From Microthyrium microscopicum (lineage: Eukaryota; Ascomycota; Dothideomycetes; Microthyriales; Microthyriaceae), in contig MU004234.1 in assembly GCA_010405405.1 (NCBI GenBank), forward strand, positions 1,569,563 through 1,633,562: a stretch of 64,000 bases of DNA, written 5' to 3'. The notes beneath the pieces were generated by a model. It ran no database searches. It saw nothing but the letters and a program-made list of their open reading frames with translations, and had not been told where the DNA came from. The stretch's first letter is position 1; each line of letters begins with the position of its first letter. Position numbers and translations under genes: made by a program. This document shows positions 24,321 to 35,192 of the stretch, in pieces.

Positions 24321-24749
24321 GATGTGGTGGGAATTGGCAGTGTTCTGGTGGAGTTAGTCTTGTGACTGGGTATATCTGGAAGGAGGCAGCAGTTACTCTC
24401 TGGTTGAATGTGTGTATCGTGGTTGTGAGAAGTCTAGTTGAGCACTTTCTGGCCTGAATTGTTGGGTATGGAATGGGCTTTCGGGGTGGTTGTTTGGTGT
24501 ACTTTATGTACACCAGGTCATTGCGAAGAAATTGATAGCAAGTGGGATGAAATTTCAGCCGAGATCGGAGAGGGGTGCTTCAATGGAGCCTCTGCCAGGA
24601 ACAGCCCTGCAATATCTCGCTTCCCAAATAGGACACCACTGTTGGACGCCGGCCTTGTGGCGATCTCGGTTTCAAATCTCAGCCTGATGGTGTTAGCTTA
24701 CTCCAACATCACGTCGATTGTACATCGCGATTTCGCCTCCAGCAACAAT
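24321..24749. promoter_or_regulatory. Upstream region of LYS9
   Basis: Read on the minus strand, this is C/T-rich leader sequence just before the LYS9 start. No ORF with family resemblance. A possible long leader of LYS9; no specific operator is claimed. Confidence 0.3.
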
Positions 24750-24969
24750 GCCAACGGCATAGCGAAGTAAATGGCGTTCTCCCATCAACTCTGATGGCTG
24801 CCACCGACGCTGTTAAGCAAAAGGTGCTATATCTCCTATTGTATTCGTTAAATTACTCAAATCTGAATAACCTTCATGGCAAATAAAGCACTCGATAAAG
24901 GAGCATAGCGTCTGGGAGCTAACAAGGCTAATGGGAGAATGCGATTTATTTTGCCGACCAGTTGACCGC
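24750..24969. mobile_element. MITE copy E, intergenic between LYS9 and the histidine kinase
   Basis: The ends GCCAACGGCATAGCGAAGTA then AATGGCGTTCTCCCATCAAC and (reverse complement) GTCAACTGGTCGGCAAAATA then AATCGCATTCTCCC form the inverted repeat. The interior is shared with copies F and B (AATAAAGCACTCGATAAAGG compares with ATAAAGCACTCGGCAATAGA in copy B). It lies in the shared downstream/upstream gap, outside any gene. Confidence 0.85.
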
Positions 24970-25154
24970 CATTCCTACTTAATTCCTAATCAAAAGCATA
25001 CTCATGGTGTACATGTATAATGTAAGACGTTCCTGGATGCGTATGCAAATATCAATTCTAAGCTATGGTACAAGGGAAGTATGATTCCCGGGATTAAAAC
25101 GTCATATATCGTAACACACCCGTTCTCACACACACTTGCGTGGTCTTATACAAA

Positions 25155-28100
25155 TCACGCACCACTTTTGTCTTTCACTAGTTCGCTTTCCACCCCATCT
25201 GCTCTCAGTGGAACCTCTTTTCTAGACGGCTTCGCCTCACGTTGCAAAATTACATCCAACGCTTTCAATCTCACCGGCTTTGAAAAGAATTCGTTGACCC
25301 CGCTGGCCTCCGCCTCGCGCTGTTTCTCCTCCGTCACCAGTCCAGTCAGTGCCACGATAGTGACGGCCGGTAGGTGTTCTTGACGCTCGAACTCTCGGAT
25401 CGCACGCGTGGCTGCTATGCCGTCGAGTCGTGGCATTTGAATATCCATGAATATGCAGCTAAAGTTACCTCTCCCGGCTTGGTATGCTTCAATGGCGAAT
25501 TGACCATCAGTGGCAATGATGACTGGGTAGCCTTTGCGGGAGAGATATGTGGAGAGTAACTTCAAGTTGACATCGTTATCGTCCACAAGAAGGAAGGGAG
25601 CAACTTCTGGCGGAGTTTTGAGAGATGTTGAAGCGCTGGGCTTTTCGGACTCCAGGTTACTTTTCGAGTCTGGTTCTGTCGGCTTAGATAGTGTACCTGG
25701 CTCTGGGTTTTGAAGTTGGTGATCAAATGGCGCTTGAGTTTGAGCAGGGACTTTTCCGGACACGTGCGGCTTGGGAGTTGCTGGGTGGTCGAGAAATGGT
25801 GAGACTGAGCGAGCTCCTACACGAGCTTCCGGATTAGGCACTGGTAGTCCATCTTTAATGGCCTGCTGAGCTTGAATATCTGTCCAGCGATCAAGGCAGA
25901 GAGTGATGGTTTTCGCTACTTTGTGGGGGCTACATCTATAAAGCAATTGATGTTAGCATGTGGCAAACTGGATATTGATGTTAGAGACTTACGGTTGGGA
26001 AATGTACTCAAAAATACCATATTTGTTCGAGGTCTTGGCTCTCTTGGTAAGATCATGGGCAACGCCAGCTGTGGGACAAATCACGATACAAGGCTGTACA
26101 AATATTCCGGCCTCGTTCATAGAAGCCAATTCTTGCGCTCCAGCTTGAGTGGCAATGTAGATAGCCGGCTGGGTATCGGTGTCCGTCGCGGCCAACACAT
26201 CCATTTGCAGTGAGTCCTGGCACAAGGTATAGATTGACGCTCTAGGGAGCTGCCAATCATTGTCAAGTTGCAGAGTCTCTGCTTCACCAGATATAGCATC
26301 ATGCTCCTGAAAGCCGAACAGAGAGACGCGAAGACCTTTAGTTCGCTGTAATCGGTCGAAGTACAAGCTGCTAGTCTTCGTTTCTTTGGTTATGGGCTCG
26401 CGTGTCAAATGGAGCAAAACGCCCATGGTAGTGCCTTTTCCAACAGTGCTTGAAACCTCAATCTTGCCATTGAGCGAAGCAACAATCTGGTGAGTAATTG
26501 ACAGACCGAGACCAGTGCCTTGATTCAATGTGTCCTCCTGGCTAAAGGGCTTAAACAAGTGATTGGCAAGATATTCCCTGCCTATACCTTTTCCTGTATC
26601 CTGAATAACAATCTTGATCTCTGATATGTTATTTGGCTTCCGTTTGGAAAGCTCGCGCTGCGTCACCGATACTTTGATGTGACCCACAGTCGTATACTTG
26701 AGCGCATTTCCAAAGAGATTCATTACAATTCGTCTTAGCGCTCCGGCATCGAGACCAAACGTCCAATTTCGTATAGAAGGATCTATTTCCAGAATAATCT
26801 TCACGTTCTGCTGATGGGGACTTGGGGATGCATCTTGCTTGCTTGGCATACCTCCAGGAGCCATGCTCGGCAATTCAATGTTCTCCGCTTGTGACCCACT
26901 CGGAACTGTTTTCGATTGCAAAAATTCGTAACCGGCGAATATGCTTTCTATTACTTCCTCAGTAACTGTATCGATTTCGATAAGGGGTATGCCGCTCTTT
27001 GCTTCTTTCTTGAAGCTTGGTGGCCTCGGAAGTTTACGTTGTTCGCGACGGCGAAGCTTGGCTACACGAACAGACTGGTTAATTTGACTTGCAGTTAGTA
27101 AATGCTCAATGGTATCCAAGAGCATTATTCCACACGTCTCAACGGTGTGTACCACATTAGCCTGGAAGACATCAATCTCAGTGCCGTGTAGAATCTCGAC
27201 ACCTCCTAGGATGCCATGAAGGGGAGATCTTAGCTCGTGAGAAATTGAGCTCAAAAGTGTTGTTCTTGACTTGTTGGCATTGTCAGCATCCATTCGAGCT
27301 ACCTCAGCCATGGTAACCATTCCAAAAGCACGCAAGTAACTCAATTCGCCTTTGGAAGAGAAAACGCGAGTTGGAGTCCGAGTCCAGCAAACTCCTCCGG
27401 CGAACCAGCGTTCCCTATGGGAGTCTAGATAGTTTGGTCAGAAATGTTTATGTGAAGCATCTTGTCAACCCAAGTTTTTGGGGTGATGATCTGCGGCAAT
27501 TCCGTACAATGTAATTTCGAGATGAAATCTTCATAGCAGAATAGCTTTCAATCAATGCCAGCTTTGCTTCACGGAATCACTTACCCCAAAGAGGAAACGC
27601 CAGAACGCTACGAGCTCCAGGAAAAATAGAGATTATTAGGGCAGCTTCGTTCACCCTAGAATATGTGCTGTGTTTACGCCGCAATCGAGGTTTTATGGTT
27701 GCAGTTGCCGACACGTGCGAGCCTTCATCGGTATCGGTTTCACCATCCGTAACGAACTCTCCTTCTGCATTGAAATTGAAGATTTTGCCCATAGGATATC
27801 TTCTCAACAGGATACGAAGGAAGCGCTCTGGAACCGTGAGATGCCCTGCGGAGGGTTTTTTGCCGTCGATACTGGAGCCATCAGTCATAGAGAATCCAAA
27901 CACATCGCACGTGGTTTCATCAATATTAGTGTGTATGGTTGACCTCGTGGGTAGCGATTGATCTTCTGAGCCAGAGGAGGAGGTCGTTGAAGCGGTAGAG
28001 GTAGAAGATGTACCTTCCGAGCCATCGCGCGAACCACCACGCGAAGTATCACGTTTTCCAGGATCGACCGCTCCACCCCAGTACCCTACGCTAGCATCAA

Positions 28101-29450
28101 AGAAGAGAACGCCCTCAACCTCAATAGACTCTCTTATAATGTTAGCTGCTCTAGAAAACAGCTGCTGGAGGTCATCCACTGGGGGTGGAGCCTTGGCAGC
28201 TGTTGCAGGAGCAGCTCCTGCATCATGGTCTACTTCTTCCGCCGGGTGGTCTATGGGGCTCTCCGGGTCTTGCAAGTGGTCCTCTATACTGTGCCATGTG
28301 TCGACTGAGCTTTGGGATACTTGCCTTACAAAGGGTCCAGGTCTGGATGGGGGCTGAGCTGCCTCGCGCAGATTTTTGGCACTTGTGGGCAAGGACGGAC
28401 TTGTTCCATCATGGGAAGAAACTGTAGCTTTCTCCGAGCTCTCAATACTCTCTTTCTTGAGCATGGCTACTTGTTGTAATTTATTCAAAGATCCTTCGCG
28501 GCTCTGACCGTCCCTTTTCACGGTGGATTGCGCATGTTCAACCAGTCCAGACATTGTAGATTGGCGCTCCACAAAACTCCCGAGACCTCTGACCATGCGA
28601 GAACTGCGATCATACTCCCGCCTTGTGCGGACCAGGTTGAGATGATTCATAATTGTTCTGGACATCTGAAGCTTTATCAGCATTGGAACCTCATAGCGCG
28701 ACCAATGCTAGTCATGATTGGCTAAAATGGTAACTGGCGGTCATGCAAAGATGGTTTGGATAGATCAACTTACATCCTGCAAGGACTCTTTATCCACTTG
28801 TGTCAATGCTGTTCGCGGTTGACTGTCTAGCACACCTAGAACCCCAATATACGACCCATCGTGACTGAGTATGGGCACAGCAGCGCAGAAAATTGCGTTC
28901 TCCGGCACTGTTGGGAAAGGCACCGAGCAGAATCGGTCGTCCTCCCGTAAATCTTGAACCGCGAGCACGGGAAGCGGTATCAGGTCTGCCTCTCTGACGG
29001 AAAGAAGGCTTTGCACTGCAGTTTCAAGCAGAAGACTAGGAAGGCTGAAGGCATGCCGCGTGGCTATACCACACATAACAAGTTCCGTCTCTTTGATTTC
29101 AGATGGCGGTCTCAATTTCGACCATGCAGTTGCTTCGCCAACAGTATAGCAATATGTCCGGTCGAGTAAGGAGATAAATGCTCGCTGAGCACTTAATCGC
29201 ATGAGAGCCAGCTGAGCGAAAGCAGCTAATGAGGTGTCATTGCACGGGCGTGCGGCTGGGAATGTTTGTTGGAGAGTGTCAACATAGGCATGGATGTCAG
29301 CAACATTGAGATATCTAAAAGTTTGTCATTAGCAAACGCTCTCACTTTTGGTAGAATGGTTTGGGCAGGAAACCTGTAAGTTTCCCGCTCGCGAACTATG
29401 CGAGCCGCACTCAAGGCGGTTTCCTCATCGTTGGCGTCCATGGAAGCCAT
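25155..29450 (-). CDS. GAF-domain hybrid histidine kinase (histidine kinase + receiver)
   Basis: Two-component sensor, 1303 aa. Exons in transcript order: 29450-29374, 29314-28774, 28665-27585, 27424-25993, 25935-25155. The N-terminal GAF-like region (ENAIFCAAVPIL, YIGVLGVLDSQPR) is followed by a Ser/Thr-rich linker and a second GAF-like segment with IIRESIEVEGVLFFDA and RSVLAFPLWDSHRERWF. The H box SSISHELRSPLHGIL has the phospho-accepting His near residue 629. N, G1, F and G2 boxes are NLFGNALKYT, DTGKGIG, FKPFSQED and GTGLGLSI. The receiver has DD at 1162-1163, phospho-acceptor Asp 1208 in FMDIQMP, Thr 1241 and Lys 1263. All catalytic residues are present. No membrane helix, so probably cytosolic; a phosphorelay through Ypd1 is expected. 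The layout resembles fungal group X kinases, but the group call is tentative. Confidence 0.93.
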
Positions 29451-30594
29451 TGGTGAGGAAAAGGAGACGGAATGTCTCTAGCAAGACAGTAGGTGATGCA
29501 GAGCTTTCAATCGAGGGATAGTGTTGATTTGAGGCGCATAACATGTTCATTGTTGTTATGGGTGCAGAAAGGGGATGGACATGGTCAGCCCTTTTTTAAA
29601 AGACGTAGGGAGTAAGAGGCAGGAACATGTCAAAGGGACCAACTCACAAACTGCAGGTGGTCCATGATGTCACTAACTTTTTTCGAGAGCACAACCCTTG
29701 TTGGATTCTGGACCCTTCGGAGTTGACTCCGTCAACCACCAATGTCACATGATTTTACAGTTTGGATTCGGCCTCCTCCTTAGAGTACACTGTACACCTC
29801 TATGCTATCTTTTCTGAGACTAGCTGGGTTGTCGTAGGGCAGGTCTTGTTTGCAAATACTTGTCGCGAGGGAAGGCTCCTCGAGTACCACACCAGCAAGT
29901 GAAGCAACAGAAATCAACCCGACCATGCTTTGGCGCTCGAGGAGTCATGATGGAGCAATTGGCAAGTGCGCGAGTGATGATAGAGAATGATAGAGATCAA
30001 TACGATACTCAAGGACATCTGGAGGAGCTGGATGTACTTGCCCTTGCCGCCATCTTGCTGCGGACTGGAGATCGATAGGCCATATGGATCGGAGTCCTTC
30101 CAGCCATAACGTTGCGCAAGGATCTGAAAAGTTGCCGAGCATCGGCAATAATCAGCATTTGAAACACTAAACACCAAAACTTTTAGATGCTAGCGCACGT
30201 TGCACCCTGTCTGAAGCCTAAGCAACAGGTTGATGATAGTCACGATAATAATCCTCGAGACATGCCTGAAAATAGTTCATTATTTCAATAGTTGAAAATT
30301 ATATGCGTGTTTTTGGTCCATTTCAATGTTGCCTAAATGATTACCGTCACTATCACGCCGCCAATTATGCGTTGCATATTGATCCATCCAGCCAGCCAGT
30401 TTTGTTGCTTGGGGGTATATTGTTGCTTAAAGTACCGAGTATACATTTGGTGTTAGACCAATGTACCAGTGTCGATAACAAAGTCAAAAGGCCTAATTAG
30501 ACAACAACCCACGGTTAGTACAAATCATGTCTAAAAATAGTATGTATATCATACAGATAAATACCTTGTAACCTTGTGGTGTACATGGTTGCTT
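29451..30594. other. Gene-free region upstream of the histidine kinase
   Basis: 1.1 kb that must contain the kinase promoter (minus strand). Small overlapping ORFs at 29860-30180 show no domain. Nothing else is recognisable. Confidence 0.45.
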
Positions 30595-30858
30595 TCATTG
30601 CGAGCCTGTATGAGGCTCTGCGGGTAGATACTCATTGAAGGCGTATCCAAAGTATGAGAAGATCTCACGTTGAAGCTGTCGACGATGGCCTAGCTTAATC
30701 TTAAGATCAACCAGTGCCTCTTCAGTAATTCCTGTCACATCGGCCCAGGTTTGATAGCCATTGGCTAGGAAAACATCGAGGTACTGCTGTAAGCCGATCT
30801 TGTGCAGGACCTGTTGCAGGCTGGGCGGGTCCATAGATGTTGTGGATGAGACGGACAT
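30595..30858 (-). CDS. Stand-alone SAM-domain protein, possibly a truncated SAM/HMG-box gene
   Basis: The reading frame is open from about 31167, but the SAM domain begins close to the Met at 30858, so that start is preferred: 87 aa. The fold reads SLQQVLHKIGLQQYLDVFLA, then WADVTGITEEALVDL and IKLGHRRQLQREI, the pattern of the N-terminal SAM domain in fungal SAM/HMG-box proteins. There the SAM also starts near residue 10, but a DNA-binding HMG box follows. Here the frame closes 21 codons after the SAM, and no HMG box is found within the next few hundred bases on that strand. It may be a real SAM-only protein or the surviving 5' exon of a broken gene. The longer frame upstream (to 31167) looks non-coding. 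Confidence 0.6.
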   Translation of the reverse strand: MSVSSTTSMDPPSLQQVLHKIGLQQYLDVFLANGYQTWADVTGITEEALVDLKIKLGHRRQLQREIFSYFGYAFNEYLPAEPHTGSQ

Positions 30859-32883
30859 TTGATAGTGGAAGAGGCTCTGGAGTCTGGACGAGCCAAGCCA
30901 GAACCCAGGCTGTAAGGTTTTCGTGTGGCCGCTTGAAGTTAGGAGGATCGCATCGTGGTGATGAAAAGACTGATATCTTGATATGGGGACTTGTCGGCTG
31001 AACCGTGGCGTTGTTTTATGTCTTGCGGCATACTGCCCATGGCCGCATATATTCATGTGGTTGTCTTCAACTTTGGTGCGAGACTGCGAGTGGAGGATGA
31101 GCTCTGACGTCACTGACCCACAAAGCTGTATCGTCAACTTTTCTCCGCGGTGCTCGCTGCTGCCCAAGCTGCCATGCTGCTACTCCACCACCGCCACCAT
31201 AACCACTACCTAGGTAGGTACCTATCCTTAATCTTGCTGCAGCTTCAGTTTCACCGCTCATTACTACTACCCACTACTAGTAGCATCGCGACAGACAGTC
31301 TGCCAATTTACCTGCATCTGACGTACGTCCTAACTTTGCTGAAATCTATCGGACCCTGCATGTGTTGCTGAAAGTTCTAGAACACGGCATTGGCCATCGC
31401 GGACCACTCAGTCGGGATATTGTGGAGAATTGCAAGGCCAGCACATTCTACGGTTGTACCTCTGTCAAGGGCCAAGGCCCACTCCCTGCTTTTCACTACT
31501 TGGCAGGGTCCACTGCCGCATTGGATAACGATCTATCGTATGGCCTCATTGGTCTGAAGGTATGTACGGATATGCACTGTTGACTTAGCTTTGCAATGTA
31601 TCAAAGCCTTAAGACTTGGTCATGCGCACCCTGTTACGCCATCCCACATGAATATCAGTTTCTCAGCCTGGTTATTACCAGTTATATGGACTAATACAAT
31701 ACGTTTAGCAGGTGAGGTAGTCTGATATGGCGGTGTCAATGGCAGTCAACGCCAAATGGAGACTTGATACTTCTACACGCATGGCAAGAGTGTACACTAC
31801 GAGTTGAATTTCTTATCATGATTCATGTTGGGCACATCATGCAAGCAGGATCGAGTTTGTAGTAAGCATTAGCACTACATGCTTTTACCAATCGTCTTGC
31901 TACTGCTTACTGCTCACTTACCGACTCCCGCTCGGCTGATTATGGTTCCACCCACAAACGTTGCATGATCATCTACGCCTTGTCTTTAAGGTTCTGGCGA
32001 ACCGCCGAGTACTTTGGACTAGCGGCATGTACGATCCGATTCGGATATACCCAGGGTTGAGCTTCCGATAACTTATCCTTTACTCGTAAGGACAATGGTC
32101 TGTCTTCTTTTCAGCATTGTTCGACTCCATCATATCTTGGTATTCTCAGTATTTAGGTCTTCACGGCTTTGTCAAGCGAAGAAAGCTGACCGTCAAGAGG
32201 AAGACTGAAACATCTACTTCTTGTAGCTAAGCTTTCTCACTAAGACCATATGAATCAACTCAATCTTGTCGCACAAAATAGGCACAAGTACTGAACCACA
32301 AGAAGTAACTAGTGTATACTGCTGGCTATATAACTTTTATTGCTACTGTGCATCGTCACTCCCGAAGCCAATATGGCACATGAATGCCAAAGCATCTATA
32401 CCCGGATTGTTATATTCAGTTCTACAGTAAATTGTGCTTCATAGCGTTTATCCCTCGCTGGCAATATCTGGCTGCCAGCGTTGTCAACATTGAACAACCG
32501 ACCAGTCATGGCATGATTTCTACGAGTGACATTTATATTGATTTCTTATGAAACTAGGCTGTGTTATCATACATTATAGCACACTCTATAGCAGAAAACT
32601 TGGCAGTGTTGTAAGTTTATCGTCCAGAGGGAATGCTTCAATCAAAGCGGCATTGAAGTTAGACGAATACCTCTAGAAAATGGTCTGCTGACCTGGCAAT
32701 GTCTCGAAGTATCCGTCAGAATATTCACTATCGCTTTGAGTAGCGTAACATGACAGTAAATGCACCCGCATGGAAGTTGCGGTGTAGGAATTGATGCTGA
32801 ATGATTGCTCGAGCGTGCCAGCTTAAAATAGAAGCTGATGCTCACCAACGTTATGCACGTCTCGGTGGAGTTGTTGAGCAGAC
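30859..32883. other. Gene-free region with a CCTAGGTAGGTACC palindromic motif
   Basis: 2.0 kb. At about 31207-31226 lies CTACCTAGGTAGGTACCTAT, overlapping palindromes (CCTAGG, GGTACC) of a kind scattered in intergenic DNA of many filamentous ascomycetes. Just before it is a run of simple CCACCG/CCAT triplets. No credible ORF or RNA gene. Confidence 0.4.
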
Positions 32884-33617
32884 ATGCGATTTTCTGCACT
32901 TCACGATATGGCTTTGGTTCCATACAAGGGTTTGATTCTTATTGCACTTCTTGCTCATTCAACACAAGCTAGTCCAATAGATACCGAGAACAAAGCGGAG
33001 GCCCATAATCTAACCATGAAAACATATAACCCAGTGAGCCTTAAACCTGCCATGTGTCACTCTCTGCTAATTAGACAAGGTCTCTTTAACCTGCGACAAG
33101 CCAGAATGGGGCCATTTAACAGCTCGCGGCTGGTCTGAAGCAAGAGATCACTTACATGGTTTGAAAGGCACCTGGACTAAACCTGGAGGAGACGCCACCT
33201 GCGATCGAGTCAGTTGTTCTTGGGATAGTGCTGTGTTTCTTTGCTCAACTGTAAGTTGCCATCAAAAACACGAGCGGCTTAGTTTTGCAAGTTGAGTGGA
33301 TCACTGACAGTTCTTGTTGTAGAATCCGAATGAGATTACACATTCTTGGAGCGATGTGGCTGACATGTTTGATGCTATCGAGAGTAAATGTGGAATTGCA
33401 CAGTAAGTGGTTCTTTCATATGAGCCTTGATTCTGCCCTCCCGATATCTAGGTTGTCATTCTGCCAACACGATGCAGATCCAAAATCGTTAACCTCCACT
33501 AAGTTGAGTCTTTATGCTGACAGCATACTAGTAATGGGCAGACATCTGATGCGGATTTATTCACTGTTATCGCTGCGGAAACACGGTGCTAGAAATTTCT
33601 GGTCTAGTTTCATCTAA
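32884..33617 (+). CDS. Small secreted cysteine-containing protein, effector-like; 3' end uncertain
   Basis: Model: 32884-33033, 33080-33250, 33323-33402, then probably 33452-33617 (about 188 aa). A signal peptide is clear (VPYKGLILIALLAHSTQAS). A shorter start at 32908 (MALVPYKG) gives a cleaner one. The mature part holds SLTCDKPEWGHLTARGWSEA, GDATCDRVSCSWDSAVFLC and HSWSDVADMFDAIESKCG, with Cys spacing and the C-x-R-V-S-C-S-W motif of a widespread family of small secreted fungal proteins of unknown function. Intron 1 can use AG at 33074 or 33079; only 33079 keeps the frame. The last exon is the weak point: the frame after 33452 lacks the usual ending of the family, so the 3' end may be mis-modelled or degenerate. 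Apoplastic location is inferred. Confidence 0.62.
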
Positions 33618-33651
33618 GTCTACACTCTCAAAAGAACCTCAATTGACGCCA

Positions 33652-33846
33652 GGAGTACCTGGCTGAGCTTGACGAAGATAGCGAGTTTGAATACCGCCTT
33701 CCGAGCAAGTATCGCAGCATGAAGCCAGTAATATACCCAAGAACGTGACAAATCGAACTCTGAGTGAACGCATTGGAGCAGACAATTATGCCTCTATGTC
33801 ACAGTCAAAAACAGGGAAGTTTGGAAAGAGAAAGCTAGAACACTAA
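33652..33846 (+). pseudogene. Frameshifted coding-like remnant, unknown family
   Basis: One frame reads EYLAELDEDSEFEYRLPSKY and then continues SMKPVIYP. A shift by one base then continues as NVTNRTLSERIGADNYASMS before a stop at 33844-33846. Both halves have protein-like composition, but no family is recognised. Could be a decayed exon or chance. Confidence 0.25.
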
Positions 33847-34189
33847 ATCGCCATTCGGGTGTCGTCTTAGTAGATCCGATATTTAGTATGATCAACATTT
33901 TTGTGTAGGGTCAATTCAATATAATAAATGGATATCCAACAGAGAATCCTACGGTTGAAAGGGCTAGATTCACCTGTGCCTGAACGCCGCGTTGTGCTAG
34001 TTTAGGGATAACTTATAGGTGAATATTCTATCTATAGACAGTTAATGATATGCGACTATATTTTCATATTTTATCAGTGGTTTGAAGATGGAACGCTGCT
34101 CATTTAGCCAAAGCGGAATTCTTTGCTACAGGCTAGCCTAGTTCGTGTGTATAGGGTATTACTATTCTAGGTTGATCATTAGTTGTGGT
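33847..34189. other. Gap before the GPI12 3' end
   Basis: 343 bp of AT-rich sequence; likely the 3' region of GPI12 on the minus strand. No features seen. Confidence 0.5.
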
Positions 34190-35192
34190 TCATGTAGGCT
34201 TCTCTTTCAGCTCTACTTTGGTGATATCGTTGAACCACATGTACCGGCTGACCAGCATATATAGACGCCGGTCCCAGCTATTTTGACTTTCATGAGCCCA
34301 GAAAACGCCGACATTATGACGCCAAGTAGACCAGCTACTGACGAACAACCCAGTTTTCTCATAACCGGCCCAATTCTTCACATCCAATGGTGTCCATTCT
34401 CGACCTTGCCCGTTATAAACAAAAGCCTTCATTATCCGGAATGTAAATCGCAGACATGTCAACGGTAAATCCAGAATGCCTATGTATTTGCGTGGTGGAA
34501 CAAATGTTGGCACTGTCCGGAGCATGAATGTTGGCGGGAAGGACGAACTGGTAGTGGCAAGGGAACTATTGTATATTTAGCATATCGATAAGCGAGCAGG
34601 AGGGAGTTTTACACTATCGCCGCGCTGACAGCACGATGATTGATATGCCCCGATACCCCTCCCGAGTCGAAGGTCAGAACAGAATCGCTTTGCCATTCCT
34701 TGATCTTTTCCTTGACCACTTTTTTAATGACATCCTGATCCCACCACACCTTTGGATTATCTTGTATGTCCTTCCGATCAAGCACAACGCATTCTGCGGC
34801 GCCAATCCTCTTGCAAGCTTCTTTTGCTTCAGCCTTACGTGTCTCGCCAATGCCGTAGTTATTGCCTGAGGATTGTGAGCGCGTGAACACTAAAGAAGAG
34901 CTTGGTGCCTACCTGAAGAAAACACCAGGATTCGTAGATGTTTTGCGTTACCGACTTTCTGTAGGCCTAGGACCGTCGGCCCGAAGAATAAACTCTCGTC
35001 ATCTGGATGCGCCGTCACCAGTAATGGCTTGCGGGATGCCAGCAACGATACAGGCACCAGTACCGGGCTTGTAGGGACTATGTAAGCGAGGAGTAGATAG
35101 AGAATACTGGGGCAAGCAATGACCGCGAGACTAAAAAGCTTTAACGGAGAGACTCGCTGGCGGCGAAAGCGCAGTGATGGGAGCTGCAGCAT
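34190..35192 (-). CDS. GPI12: N-acetylglucosaminyl-phosphatidylinositol de-N-acetylase (PIG-L/GPI12)
   Basis: Second step of GPI-anchor synthesis, on the ER membrane: removes acetate from GlcNAc-PI. Exons in transcript order: 35192-34913, 34865-34613, 34565-34190; 302 aa, the family's usual length. An N-terminal membrane helix (about residues 18-40) precedes LLVTAHPDDES (HPDDE at 62-66, the zinc-binding/catalytic motif), then FSSGNNYGIGETR and VLTFDSGGVSGHINH (second zinc His). The two introns are both 47 bp. At intron 2 the donor GTAAAA after ATAGT is required; the GT two bases upstream would break the frame. Divergent from MOD5. Confidence 0.93.

Noticed and set aside
35155-35185. GTGATGGGAGCTG, similar to the MITE end
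   Set aside because: It lies in the coding start of GPI12 and lacks the rest of the terminal repeat and a partner.
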